Of a DNA stretch of 64,000 bases, positions 31,101 through 39,618 are shown one piece after another. The stretch's first letter is position 1; every line of letters starts with the position of its first letter. This stretch comes from Streptomyces sp. NBC_00259 (lineage in GTDB: Bacteria > Actinomycetota > Actinomycetes > Streptomycetales > Streptomycetaceae). Under the pieces are notes generated by a model. That model saw nothing but the letters and a program-made list of their open reading frames with translations. It was not told the origin of the DNA and searched no databases. The translations under genes and the position numbers were made by a program. The stretch is from the NCBI RefSeq assembly GCF_036181745.1, contig NZ_CP108080.1, positions 3,811,501 to 3,875,500 of the forward strand. The letters run 5' to 3'.

Positions 31101-32428
31101 TCCGTCGGAGATCGCCGTCTCCATGGTGCTGCGATGTGGAAAGCCCCGAACCCGCCCTCGCCGCCTCGGATCTGCACGTGGTGATGTGCTGTGCGATGTG
31201 CACCGTTTGTCGAACGCGCGCCCCTGAGTCGCTCTGTGCCCCGACTCCCCATCGAGGCGTTGACCACGCCGACCTGGTTCGAGCACGCCACCACGTACGT
31301 GCTCATGAAGTGGCCCAAGGCAGCGGCCAAGCACCGCGCGAGCATCGCCGAAACATTCGCCACCGTGACGCCGACCTTCGTGGCCAGCTCGCGCGGTGCC
31401 CCGGCCTCCGACGTACTTCGGAAGGCGCTGTACGGCTGGGCCTTTCGCGCCGTGGAGGACAAGGACGGGACCCTTCGCCTTCGGCATGAGGTCGAGGATC
31501 CGCCGGCCGACATGCCGAGGCACTCGCGTGGATCGCTAAGAACACTTTCAAGATGACCGAGGTCGCCCGCTCGGAGCGGCTCCGCGCTGCGCTGGACGCC
31601 ATCTCCAAGAAGGTCGACGGGAAGCCCGCGGCCGACAACACGGTGAACCGCAAGCGCATGGTTCTGAGCAACGCTCTGCGGTACGCGGTCGAGCGCACGA
31701 TCCTCCCCGCCAATCCACTGGGCCGCGTGGACTGGACGGCAGGGGAGAAGGACGACGAAGTCGACTTCCGGTACGTCCCCAACCCCAAACAGGCCGCCGC
31801 CCTCATCGACTCCGTACGGCGGCTCAGCAGCCGCGGGGATCACCTGGCCGCTTTCTTCGGCTGTCTCTACTACGCAGCCATGAGGCCCTCTGAGATCGCG
31901 GCCCTGCGTGCTGCCGACTGCACTCTCCCGGAGACAGGGTGGGGTGAACTCGTTCTCGCCGGCAGCCGTCCCGAGGTCGGATCGGGGTGGACCAACGACG
32001 GGCAGTCCTACGAGCAGCGCGGGCTCAAGCGCCGGGCCCGCAAGGCGACCAGGTCGGTGCCCATTCCGCCCGTGCTCACAGCCATGCTCCGGGAGCACAA
32101 GGAGAAATACGGGGTGGCTGAGGACGGCCGGCTCTTCCGGGCCGCGATGGGCGGTCGCGTCCGGTCCACTGAGTACTGCGACCTCTGGGACTCGGCACGT
32201 CTCAAGGCTCTTTCAGCGGAGGAGGCAGAGACGCCCCTTGCCGACGTTCCGTACTCCCTCCGGCACGCAGGGGTGTCCCTGTGGATCAACTCCGGTGTGG
32301 ACCCGGTGGAGGTCCCACAGCGCGCAGGTCACAGCCTCACTGTGCTGTTCCGCTTCTACGCCAAGATCCTCAAGGGCCAACAGTCTCGGGCGAACGCGCT
32401 CATCGAGAAGGGTCTGAACGGCGGCTGA
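31100..32428 (+). pseudogene. Tyrosine-recombinase integrase, frameshifted
   Basis: Site-specific integrase remnant next to the tRNA target. One frame (to about 31515) gives the N-terminal SAM-like part (TTPTWFEHATTYVLMKWPKA, then AAKHRASIAETFATVTPTFV). The following part is in another frame: EALAWIAKNTFKMTEVARSE, then the catalytic domain with Arg in AAMRPSEIAALR, YSLRHAGVSLW, RAGHS and the Tyr in FRFYAKIL. A one-base loss near 31513-31518 (ATGCC where ATCGCC would restore the frame) explains the switch. The region before about 31240 also looks frameshifted and truncated, since the family normally has about 100 more N-terminal residues. Confidence 0.85.
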
Positions 32429-32440
32429 GTCCCCCGTCCG

Positions 32441-32458
32441 TGGCCCACACATGGCCCA
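32441..32458. repeat. Putative integrase arm-type site, right
   Basis: Identical to 29107-29124. It lies 12 bases after the integrase stop and 113 bases before the right attachment repeat. Confidence 0.6.
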
Positions 32459-32513
32459 TACGTGCTGGTCAACAGCGGGATACGGGCGATCCAGGGTGAG
32501 ACAGGGCGAACGC

Positions 32514-32547
32514 AGAGGGCGGTCTCCGATTCGGAGACCCGCCCTCT
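32514..32547. terminator. Hairpin between integrase and tRNA-Ser
   Basis: A 16-17-base stem with one bulged base (AGAGGGCGGTCTCCGA / TCGGAGACCCGCCCTCT). It may terminate both the integrase (+) and the tRNA (-), the latter replacing the native terminator displaced by integration. Confidence 0.65.
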
Positions 32548-32570
32548 GACCTGCCACTTTCGTGACCTGC

Positions 32571-32627
32571 GCGGTGGGTGTGGGATTTGAACCCACGGTG
32601 ACGTCGCCGCCACGACGGTTTTCAAGA
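32571..32627. repeat. Right attachment repeat, within tRNA-Ser
   Basis: 57 bases identical to 28978-29034; forms the 3' two-thirds of the intact tRNA-Ser(TGA). Confidence 0.9.
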
Positions 32628-32658
32628 CCGTTCCCTTAGGCCGCTCGGGCAACCCACC
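32572..32658 (-). tRNA. tRNA-Ser (anticodon TGA), integration target
   Basis: Class II tRNA of 87 bases: acceptor GGTGGGT/ACCCACC, discriminator G, anticodon arm ACGGT-CTTGAAA-ACCGT (TGA, UCN codons), variable arm and T-loop GGTTCAAATCC. Integration left the full tRNA at this end because the crossover segment restores its 3' part. Confidence 0.95.
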
Positions 32659-32759
32659 AGCGCCCCGCCTCACCTGCTGCGGAGCGGGCTACAGCCTACC
32701 GGCTGCGGATCTCGCGTGATGCGGGATGGGGGGAGTACGGCCAAAGGGGAGCCGCCGGG

Positions 32760-32951
32760 TCAGCGGTCGGCGATGTCCTCGCGGAGGCCGTCGGAGAACT
32801 CCCACCACGACAGGGGGAGCCAGTCGCCGTCGACGAAGGCATCGACCGTGGCGCCGCGACCGCGGACGGTCACCGTCGTGCCTGCCGGATAGGTGGCGCC
32901 GGACAGGCCGGGCACGGGGACGAGCAGGGTCCCAAGCCGATGTGCTGCCAC
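32760..32951 (-). CDS. Small conserved hypothetical protein
   Basis: 63 aa from GTG 32951, which has an excellent ribosome site (AAGGAGG, 7 bases). It reads as one small beta-rich domain: LGTLLVPVPGLSGATYPAGT, VTVRGRGATVDAFVDGDWLP, LSWWEFSDGLREDIADR. The closing Trp-rich segment resembles small actinobacterial proteins often found next to conflict or regulatory genes, but I cannot name a family. It lies just outside the right end of the element. Confidence 0.65.
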   Translation of the reverse strand: MAAHRLGTLLVPVPGLSGATYPAGTTVTVRGRGATVDAFVDGDWLPLSWWEFSDGLREDIADR

Positions 32952-33141
32952 TTCTCGCCCTCCTTCTTGATTCAGCGGTCGGTGCGGCGTCAGTGGCACA
33001 CCGGGAAGATTTCCTCCCGAGATTACCGGGTTGTCCGATCCTGTGGGGCGGAGAATCATGAGATATGGGTCATATGGAAAGGAGGGGCGGGGGCGGGACG
33101 GGGGTGGCAATCAGATGTGCATCGCGAGCGGAGGTCGCAGC

Positions 33142-34275
33142 ATGAAAGCCGTCGTGTACAAGGAACCGTTCAGTGTGGCGGTCGAGGACGTCGACAAGCC
33201 CACGATCCAGCATCCGAACGATGTGATCGTACGAGTCACCTCCACCGCGATATGCGGGTCCGACCTGCACATGTACGAAGGCCGTACCGCCGCGGAGCCC
33301 GGCATCGTCTTCGGCCACGAGAACATGGGGATCATCGAGGAACTCGGCCAGGGCGTCACCTCGCTCAAGGAGGGCGACCGCGTGGTCATGCCCTTCAATG
33401 TCGCCTGCGGGTTCTGTACCAACTGTGTAGAGGGATTCACCGGGTTCTGCCAGACCGTCAATCCCGGCTTCGCCGGTGGCGCCTACGGCTACGTCGCCAT
33501 GGGGCCCTGGCCGGGCGGGCAGGCGGAGTATCTGCGCGTTCCCTACGCCGACTTCAACTGTCTGAAGCTGCCGCCGGGCAAGGAGCACGAGACCGACTTC
33601 ATGCTGCTCGCCGACATCTTCCCCACCGGCTATCACGGCTGTGAACTCGCCCAGGTCCGCCCGGGCGAGAGCGTCGCGGTGTACGGCGGAGGGCCCGTCG
33701 GGCTCATGGCCGCGTACTCGGCCCTGCTGCGCGGGGCGAAGAAGGTCTTCGTCGTGGACCGGGTCCCCGAGCGGCTGGAGAAGGCACGGGAGATCGGCGC
33801 GGTGCCGATCAACTTCGCCGAGGGCGACCCGGTGGAGCAGATCAAGGAGCAGACCGAGGGAGTCGGCACCGACAAGGGTGTGGACGCCGTCGGTTACCAG
33901 GCGATGGGACACGGCACCGACCGCGAGGAGCCGGCGACCGTGCTGAACTCGCTCGTCGGCACGGTACGGGCCACCGGCATGCTCGGCGTACCCGGCCTGT
34001 ACGTGCCGTCCGACCCCGGCGGCCCCGACGAGCAGTCGAAGCGCGGCATGCTCCTCGTCTCCATCGGCAAGCTCTTCGAGAAGGGCCTGAAGATGGGTAC
34101 GGGGCAGTGCAACGTGAAGCGCTACAACCGGTACCTGCGCGACATGATCATCGAGGGGCGGGCGACGCCGAGCTTCGTCGTCTCGCACGAACTGCCCCTG
34201 GACCAGGCGCCGTCGGCGTACGACAAGTTCGACAAGCGGATAGAGGGTTACACCAAGGTCGTGCTGCATCCGTAG
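33142..34275 (+). CDS. Zinc-dependent alcohol/formaldehyde dehydrogenase (glutathione-independent type)
   Basis: Medium-chain NAD(P)-dependent dehydrogenase of 377 aa. The catalytic zinc site begins at AICGSDLHMYEGR and FGHENMGIIEELG; the structural zinc loop is ACGFCTNCVEGFTGFC (residues about 92-107). The Rossmann motif is AVYGGGPVGLMAA near 193-205. The long insert (GGPDEQSKRGMLLVSIGKLFEKGLKMGTGQ) is typical of the FdhA-like formaldehyde dismutase/dehydrogenase branch. ATG 33142 follows GGAGGT. Monocistronic, closed by a terminator. The substrate may be formaldehyde or another small alcohol/aldehyde. Confidence 0.92.
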   Translation: MKAVVYKEPFSVAVEDVDKPTIQHPNDVIVRVTSTAICGSDLHMYEGRTAAEPGIVFGHENMGIIEELGQGVTSLKEGDRVVMPFNVACGFCTNCVEGFTGFCQTVNPGFAGGAYGYVAMGPWPGGQAEYLRVPYADFNCLKLPPGKEHETDFMLLADIFPTGYHGCELAQVRPGESVAVYGGGPVGLMAAYSALLRGAKKVFVVDRVPERLEKAREIGAVPINFAEGDPVEQIKEQTEGVGTDKGVDAVGYQAMGHGTDREEPATVLNSLVGTVRATGMLGVPGLYVPSDPGGPDEQSKRGMLLVSIGKLFEKGLKMGTGQCNVKRYNRYLRDMIIEGRATPSFVVSHELPLDQAPSAYDKFDKRIEGYTKVVLHP

Positions 34276-34316
34276 CAGCGGAAGACGAACAACTCGAAAA
34301 GCACGAAGAACACGAA

Positions 34317-34343
34317 GGGGCTGCCGAATCGTTCGGCAGCCCC
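34317..34343. terminator. Terminator between convergent genes
   Basis: A perfect 12-base stem (GGGGCTGCCGAA / TTCGGCAGCCCC) with a TCG loop between the dehydrogenase (+) and the HtrA-like protease (-). Confidence 0.8.
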
Positions 34344-34392
34344 CTCTCACGCTCCCGGCGCCTCTTCGGCGCCGTCATCGCGGCCCCAGCCG

Positions 34393-35853
34393 TCAGCCGT
34401 CGCCCTTGCGCTCGCCCAGGGTGACCGTCGCCGTGACCTCGCGGCCGTCACGTTCGAAGGTGAGCTTGACCTTGTCGCCCGGCTTGTGGTTCCAGATCTC
34501 GCTGATCAGCGTCGGGCCGCTGTCGATCGGCTTGCCGTTGAACTTGGTGATGACGTCGCCGGGCTTGAGCCCCGCCTTGGCCGCCGGTCCGTTCGGGGTG
34601 ATCGCGGGCGTGCCGCCCGAGCCCTGATCGGCGATCGTCGCGCCGGCGCCCTTCTCCGCCATGCTCACCGTCGCACCGATGACGGGGTAGACGGGCCGGC
34701 CCGTCTTGATGAGCTGCTCCGCCACGTTCTTGGCCTGGTTGATCGGGATGGCGAAGCCGAGACCGATGGAACCCGCCTGGGACTGCTGGCCGAAGCCGTT
34801 GCCGCCGGCGGACTGGATGGCCGAGTTGATGCCGATGACCGCGCCGCGGGCGTCGAGGAGGGGGCCGCCGGAGTTGCCCGGGTTGATCGACGCGTCGGTC
34901 TGCAGCGCGCTCATGTACGAGTTCTTGTTGCTCGTGCCGTCGCCCGAGGCCACCGGGCGGTTCTTCGCGCTGATGATGCCCGTCGTGACCGTGTTGGAGA
35001 GGCCGAAGGGCGCGCCGATCGCGATCGTCGAGTCGCCGACCGCGACCCGCTCGGAGTCGCCCAGCGGCAGCGGGGTCAGCCCGGAGGGAGCGTTCTTCAG
35101 CTTCAGCACGGCGACGTCGTAGCCCTGCGCCCGGCCGACGACCTCGGCGTCGTACTTCTTGCCGTCGGAGAAGATCGCGGAGAGCGTGCCGCCGTCGGCC
35201 GCGGAGGCCACCACGTGGTTGTTGGTGAGGATGTGGCCTTCCTTGTCGTACACGAAGCCGGTGCCCGTGCCGCCCTCGGCCTCACCCTCGGCGCTGCCTC
35301 CGGACTGCGCCTCGATCGTGACGACGCTGGGCAGTGCCTTGCCCGCCACGGCGGCGACCGTGCCCGGCTCGCGCTTGAGGTCGACGGGGGCGTCGCCGGA
35401 GGCGACGGTCGTCGAGATGTTGGCGTCGTCGTTGCTTTCGGCGGCCCAGTAGCCGATTCCGCCGCCGACGCCGCCCGCGACGAGCGCGGCGGCGAGTACG
35501 GACGCGATCAGTCCGCCCGATCGCTTACGCGGGGACTGCGGGCCCGGCGCGTGCGCGGCCGCGCCCCAGGGCGAGACCGGCGGCGGGGGCGGGGGCGGCC
35601 ACGCTCCCTGCGGGTACTGGGCCGTCGCGGGGGAGACCGTCGTGTCGGCGGGGGAGGGGGCCTGGGCGCCCGGGGGAGGCAGCGGGGCGGTGGGCGGCGC
35701 TGGCGGCACCGGGCGGTTCGGCTGCGTCGGCGCGTCCTCGCCGGCGGCCTGATGCTCATGATCGTGCGCGGCAGCGCTTTCGGGAGCGGCCGCCGGCACA
35801 GGAGGTACGGACGGGCCGGCGTGAGCCGGGGTGCCCTCGTTCTCAGTGCTCAC
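34393..35853 (-). CDS. HtrA-like membrane-anchored serine protease with PDZ domain
   Basis: 486 aa. A Pro/Ala-rich cytoplasmic N-terminus (1-108) and one transmembrane helix (about 113-135) place the protease domain outside the membrane. Catalytic triad: His213 (TNNHVV), Asp246 (GYDVAVL) and Ser328 (GNSGGPL). A C-terminal PDZ domain (about 395-480) contains GPAAKAGLKPGDVITKFNG. Expected to degrade or refold damaged envelope and secreted proteins under stress. The Pro-rich leader may interact with other proteins. ATG 35853; transcribed alone, with a 308-base upstream region shared with the phosphodiesterase gene. Confidence 0.95.
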   Translation of the reverse strand: MSTENEGTPAHAGPSVPPVPAAAPESAAAHDHEHQAAGEDAPTQPNRPVPPAPPTAPLPPPGAQAPSPADTTVSPATAQYPQGAWPPPPPPPVSPWGAAAHAPGPQSPRKRSGGLIASVLAAALVAGGVGGGIGYWAAESNDDANISTTVASGDAPVDLKREPGTVAAVAGKALPSVVTIEAQSGGSAEGEAEGGTGTGFVYDKEGHILTNNHVVASAADGGTLSAIFSDGKKYDAEVVGRAQGYDVAVLKLKNAPSGLTPLPLGDSERVAVGDSTIAIGAPFGLSNTVTTGIISAKNRPVASGDGTSNKNSYMSALQTDASINPGNSGGPLLDARGAVIGINSAIQSAGGNGFGQQSQAGSIGLGFAIPINQAKNVAEQLIKTGRPVYPVIGATVSMAEKGAGATIADQGSGGTPAITPNGPAAKAGLKPGDVITKFNGKPIDSGPTLISEIWNHKPGDKVKLTFERDGREVTATVTLGERKGDG

Positions 35854-36161
35854 AGCTTCCTCTCCTCAGATCCACGATCCACAATCCACGATTCCCACGG
35901 GGTTCCACGGGGTTCAGTCGGTTCCTTCAGGACCCCTGGGCCCCTCGGGCAGGACCCTGAGGTCCCACGGTTCTACCGTTCCACGGCCCGCTGCCGCGGC
36001 TCCGTAGCTCCGCGACTCCGCACCGATGTGCTGCGGACAGCTTTTCCCACAGCCTGTCAGGCCACTGTAAGCAGGACCTGTGCGTATGTGCGCCATCCCT
36101 TATCCCAGACATTACGGACGCGGCCGCAGCGTCCGCTTTCAGACGATGACACCATGACGCG
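35854..36161. other. Divergent intergenic region, 308 bp
   Basis: Separates htrA-like (-) from the glycerophosphodiesterase (+). Near 35866-35902 there are short repeats of ATCCACGAT / ATCCACAAT and a doubled GGGGTTCCAC. It presumably carries both promoters. I see no gene or RNA. Confidence 0.4.
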
Positions 36162-36953
36162 GTGACCCAACACCGGATCCAGGTCGTCGCCCATCGAGGC
36201 GCCTCGGAGGACGCTCCCGAACACACCCTGGCCGCCTATGTGAAGGCCATAGAGGACGGGGCGGACGCCCTCGAGTGTGACGTACGCCTGACGGCGGACG
36301 GCCATCTCGTCTGTGTCCACGACCGCCGCGTGAACCGCACCTCCAACGGCCGCGGCGCCGTCTCCGCCCTGGAACTCGCGGAACTCGCCGCGCTCGACTT
36401 CGGCTCCTGGAAGGACAGCGAGGAGAGTCCGGACTGGAAGGACCCTGAGTTCACGTCCGTGCTGACGCTGGAGCGATTGCTCGAACTGACCGCCGACGCC
36501 GGTCGGCGCATCGAGCTGGCCATCGAGACCAAGCACCCCACCCGCTGGGCGGGCCAGGTCGAGGAACGGCTGCTCCAGTTGCTGAAGCGCTTCGGCCTGG
36601 ACGCCCCGGCGGCGCCCGCCGAGTCGCCCGTACGCATCATGAGCTTCTCGGCGCGCTCGCTGCACCGGATCGAGGCCGCGGCGCCGGTGATCCCGACCGT
36701 GTATCTGATGCAGTTCCTCCCGCTCCGCTCGCGTGATGCACGGCTGCCCGCGGGTGCCCGGATCGCCGGGCCCGGCATCCGGCTCGTACGCAATCACCCC
36801 TCCTATGTGGAACGGCTGCACGCGGCGGGCCATCAGGTGCACGTCTGGACCGTGAACGAGCCGGAGGACGTCGACCTCTGTGCCGGCCTCGGCGTCGAGG
36901 CGATCATCACCAACCGTCCCAAGCAGGTGCTGGCCCAGCTCGGCCGCCACTGA
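36162..36953 (+). CDS. Glycerophosphodiester phosphodiesterase
   Basis: 263 aa GDPD TIM barrel that would hydrolyse glycerophosphodiesters to glycerol-3-phosphate and an alcohol. Catalytic and metal motifs: VVAHRGASEDAPEHTLAAY (His and metal-binding Glu), ALECDVRLTADGHLVCVHDR (Glu/Asp and second His), ELAIETKHP, and the C-terminal HVWTVNEPEDV. No signal peptide, so cytoplasmic. GTG 36162 is used; there is little ribosome site, and the transcript may be leaderless. It precedes the RsbW-like gene by about 190 bases. Confidence 0.93.
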   Translation: MTQHRIQVVAHRGASEDAPEHTLAAYVKAIEDGADALECDVRLTADGHLVCVHDRRVNRTSNGRGAVSALELAELAALDFGSWKDSEESPDWKDPEFTSVLTLERLLELTADAGRRIELAIETKHPTRWAGQVEERLLQLLKRFGLDAPAAPAESPVRIMSFSARSLHRIEAAAPVIPTVYLMQFLPLRSRDARLPAGARIAGPGIRLVRNHPSYVERLHAAGHQVHVWTVNEPEDVDLCAGLGVEAIITNRPKQVLAQLGRH

Positions 36954-37147
36954 CGCAGGCCCGTGCGGGCCCTTGCAGGCCTCTGCGGGCCCTTCCTGTC
37001 CGCGACGTGCCCACTACAGGGAGTGCACCGGCGCGTTCGATCCGTATTCGATCGTTACGAGTGCGTCACCAGACACGGATTGGCCGGTTTCCGGTCCAGT
37101 TCAGTGGGGCATCCACACCGTGGCGTGGGGCGAAGGAGGTCTCGGGG

Positions 37148-37660
37148 GTGGCGTTGGTGGTGGCACAGGAGGTGCCCACGTCGTCGAGCATGGCCGTACC
37201 CCATGGCCCTGCGGGCGTGGGTGAGGCAAGGCACCGGATGCGTGAGCAGTTGCGACGCAACGGGCTGTCCGAATCGGTCGTCGACGATGCTGTTCTGATC
37301 CTTTCCGAACTGCTGAGCAATGCCTGCCGGCACGGCAGACCGCTCGGGCACGCGGAGATCGGGGACGGCGACATCCGCGCCGCGTGGCGCGTCGACCAGG
37401 CGGGCGGCCTGACGGTCGAGGTGACGGACGGAGGGGGCCCGACCCGCCCGATTCCGTCCACGCCGTCGGTAACGGCGCACGGCGGCCGCGGACTCAACAT
37501 CATCAGCTCGCTCGCCCAGGACTGGGGCGTACGGGACAGCGCGTCCGGCGAGGTCACGGTGTGGGTTCTCGTCACCGAAGGGCATCGTCGCGACGATTTC
37601 GCTACGCGCGTCACTGCCCCCGGGTTCGATTTCGCGGACGCCTACGACGACATGGACTGA
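37148..37660 (+). CDS. ATP-binding protein (RsbW/SpoIIAB-like anti-sigma family)
   Basis: 170 aa HATPase_c protein. N-box VLILSELLSNACRHG near 62-76, G1 box VEVTDGGGPTRP and G2 segment GGRGLNIISSLAQDWGV are present. GTG 37148 is chosen for AAGGAGGT 7 bases upstream. The family includes serine-kinase anti-sigma factors and many stand-alone regulators in Streptomyces. No sigma or anti-anti-sigma gene is adjacent. The acidic C-terminal tail (FDFADAYDDMD) extends beyond the fold. Partner unknown. Confidence 0.88.
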   Translation: MALVVAQEVPTSSSMAVPHGPAGVGEARHRMREQLRRNGLSESVVDDAVLILSELLSNACRHGRPLGHAEIGDGDIRAAWRVDQAGGLTVEVTDGGGPTRPIPSTPSVTAHGGRGLNIISSLAQDWGVRDSASGEVTVWVLVTEGHRRDDFATRVTAPGFDFADAYDDMD

Positions 37661-37786
37661 GCGTCGATCGAGGCGGCCTCTTCGGCGGCGCCCGCGCCGT
37701 GGAGCGCCGCTGTGACCGTTGCCACGGTCGTAGCGGCTAGGCTCGCGCCCGAGACAAGCACGCCGTCATCGGGAGAAAGCCACATC

Positions 37787-38758
37787 ATGGCCAAGAAGCG
37801 CCCCCAGACGAAGGCCGCCGCCAAGCCACAGATCGCCAACGGCGAGATTCCTGTGGTCGGCGCCCGCGAGCCCTGCCCCTGCGGCTCGGGCCGTCGCTAC
37901 AAGGCCTGCCACGGCCGGGCCGCCGCGCACGCCGTGACCGAGCTGGTCCAGCGCCCCTTCGAGGGGCTGCCCGCCGAGTGCGACTGGGTCGCCCTCCGCG
38001 AGCTGGTGCCCGCCGCGACCGCCGAACTGACCCTGAAGGACGGTCTGCCCGAGGACGTTCCGTCGCTCATGCTCGCGACCGTCCTTCCCATGGCCTGGCC
38101 CGCGCTGCGTCGCGAGGACGGCTCCGTACTCCTCGCCCTGCAGAACGACACGTCCTCCGGTGACCTCAGCCGCGATCTCGCCGACACGCTGCAGCGCGCG
38201 CTGACGACGAAGCCCGGCAACGCGGTGCCTCCGCGCCGGGCGCCGGCGGACGGCCCCCGGCTGCAGGACCTGATCGACGCGGACGCGCCGTTCGAGCCGG
38301 TCGTCCACAGCGGTTTCGAGTTCTGGATCCCGGAGTCGGTCGAGACCACGAGCGCGGAGGTGACCGCTTCGCTGGAGCGTGCCAACGCCGCCGCGATCCC
38401 GACCGTGAAGCTGGCCGGGGTGGACGCCGCGTACTGGTGCGAGACGCCGGAGAAGAACCATCTGCGCTGGGTCATGCCCCACCCCGAGGAAGAACTGCTG
38501 GACGCTCTCGCCCGGCTGCAGGCCACGGGCACGTCGAGCCTCGGCGAAGGCACCCGCCTCGTCGGCTCGTTCCGGGCGCACGGGCTGATGGTCCCGGTGT
38601 GGGACCTGCCGAGCGGCATGGGCGCCGAGGAGTGCGAGAAGCCGGCGGCGGAGTTCGCGGAGCGGCTGACCGCGGCGCTCGCGGCGGACACGCCGCTGAC
38701 GGGCGACGAGCGCCGGGCGCGCGGCGGGCTCACCAACCGCCAGGTGACCCTCAGCTGA
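37787..38758 (+). CDS. DUF5926 protein with SEC-C motif
   Basis: 323 aa cytoplasmic protein. A basic N-terminus (MAKKRPQTKAAAKPQ) is followed by a SEC-C zinc motif (EPCPCGSGRRYKACHGR, residues about 28-44), known from the C-terminus of SecA and from chaperone-linked proteins. The rest is the DUF5926 region of unknown fold and role, with the conserved-looking EPVVHSGFEFWIP and WVMPHPEEELLDAL. ATG 37787. Highly actinobacterial; ribosome or secretion contact is only a guess from the zinc motif. Confidence 0.88.
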   Translation: MAKKRPQTKAAAKPQIANGEIPVVGAREPCPCGSGRRYKACHGRAAAHAVTELVQRPFEGLPAECDWVALRELVPAATAELTLKDGLPEDVPSLMLATVLPMAWPALRREDGSVLLALQNDTSSGDLSRDLADTLQRALTTKPGNAVPPRRAPADGPRLQDLIDADAPFEPVVHSGFEFWIPESVETTSAEVTASLERANAAAIPTVKLAGVDAAYWCETPEKNHLRWVMPHPEEELLDALARLQATGTSSLGEGTRLVGSFRAHGLMVPVWDLPSGMGAEECEKPAAEFAERLTAALAADTPLTGDERRARGGLTNRQVTLS

Positions 38759-39057
38759 GCAGCTGACGGGCCGCACGGCGACGCCGGGCGGGCGGCGACG
38801 CACGGGCCGCGAAGGGTGCCGGGACGACGGCTTCGGTCGTCGCCCGCGCACGCCGTGACGATTTCTGTCGTGTGACAGGTGATCCCTGTCACAACTGCCC
38901 GTACGGGCAGGTAATTCGCTGTCCGAATACCCGAGATCGAATTTGCGAACAGCAGATCTCTTGTTACCGTTCTAGAAGCCCGGTCGCTGGTGCATCCCCC
39001 GTCGCCAGCGACCGGGCGTTGCTATTTCCCGCAATCCCCTCGCCGCTCGGCCGGGCG
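38759..39057 (+). other. Intergenic region with inverted repeat, promoter-like site and strong hairpin (possible small RNA or leader)
   Basis: Three elements follow each other on the plus strand. First is a 9-base inverted repeat TGTGACAGG / CCTGTCACA (38871-38893). Next is a promoter-like TTGCGA (from 38944) with TACCGT 16 bases later. Last is a perfect 13-base stem GCCCGGTCGCTGG / CCAGCGACCGGGC with a 14-base loop (38978-39017). The stretch between is AT-richer than its neighbours. No open frame uses it, and the next plus-strand gene is far away. Confidence 0.45.
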
Positions 39058-39618
39058 TCAACTTCCCCCGGCATCAGGAGAGTTGCTCCCGGAGCGCAGC
39101 AGCAACGGACTGTCGGCATCGCCTCCGGAACCAGCGAACTCCGCGACCGCGGAATACGCGTCCGCTTCACCAAGAGCCTTCTCACGCGGTGTTTCACAGG
39201 CCGCGGGCTCGTCTCCCGCCTCGATCGCACAATGTGTCCGTACGGTCCTGTCGCCGGGGCCCATGAGGCTCAGTACGGACATCAGCTCATCGCCGGTCCC
39301 GTTGCGGAAGTACGTTCGCGCCCACACGTCCGGGCCCTCGGTCAGCACGCAGGTCTGGGCCTCGACGCCCGCCGGTGAGGTGACTTCCGGGCCGCAGTGT
39401 TCGCTTGTGCGTCGTCCGCGGATCGCTTCCACGGCCGCGTCAGGAGCCTTCTCCGGGTCGTGGGACACATGCATTCCGGCCAGAATTGCCGGCGTGCCCG
39501 CCCTCTTGCCATCCGGCGTTCCCGGCTCGGGCGTGTCCGCCGGTCCGGCGGCGGCGGCCAGTGGGAGCAGTGCGGCACAGACGGCGGCGAGCGTGAGCCC
39601 GGTCAGGCGCTGATTCAT
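39058..39618 (-). CDS. Secreted protein of unknown function
   Basis: 186 aa with a signal peptide (MNQRLTGLTLAAVCAALLPLAAAAG, cleavage about residue 25). The mature chain has four Cys (EHCGPEV, QTCVLTE, RTHCAIE, AACETP), suggesting two disulfides in a small beta domain: DVWARTYFRNGTGDELMSVL and LMGPGDRTVRTHC. The C-terminal tail is Gly/Ser/Asp-rich. I do not recognise the family. Single gene, minus strand. Confidence 0.75.
   Translation of the reverse strand: MNQRLTGLTLAAVCAALLPLAAAAGPADTPEPGTPDGKRAGTPAILAGMHVSHDPEKAPDAAVEAIRGRRTSEHCGPEVTSPAGVEAQTCVLTEGPDVWARTYFRNGTGDELMSVLSLMGPGDRTVRTHCAIEAGDEPAACETPREKALGEADAYSAVAEFAGSGGDADSPLLLRSGSNSPDAGGS

Larger units (their letters stand above)
28978..32627. 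mobile_element. Decayed integrative element inserted in tRNA-Ser(TGA)
   Basis: Bounded by identical 57-base direct repeats (28978-29034 and 32571-32627) that equal the 3' part of tRNA-Ser from the anticodon loop to the 3' end, the usual crossover segment for tyrosine integrases. Inside are an integrase pseudogene next to the tRNA, a PIG-L deacetylase and two tiny membrane-peptide genes. No replication, transfer or excisionase gene is visible, so it looks like a reduced, probably immobile remnant. Matching 18-base repeats occur just inside both ends. Confidence 0.85.

Noticed and set aside
25139..32700. Insertion sequences or transposases in the accessory stretch
   Set aside because: No transposase motifs or terminal inverted repeats were found; the only recombinase is the frameshifted tyrosine integrase.
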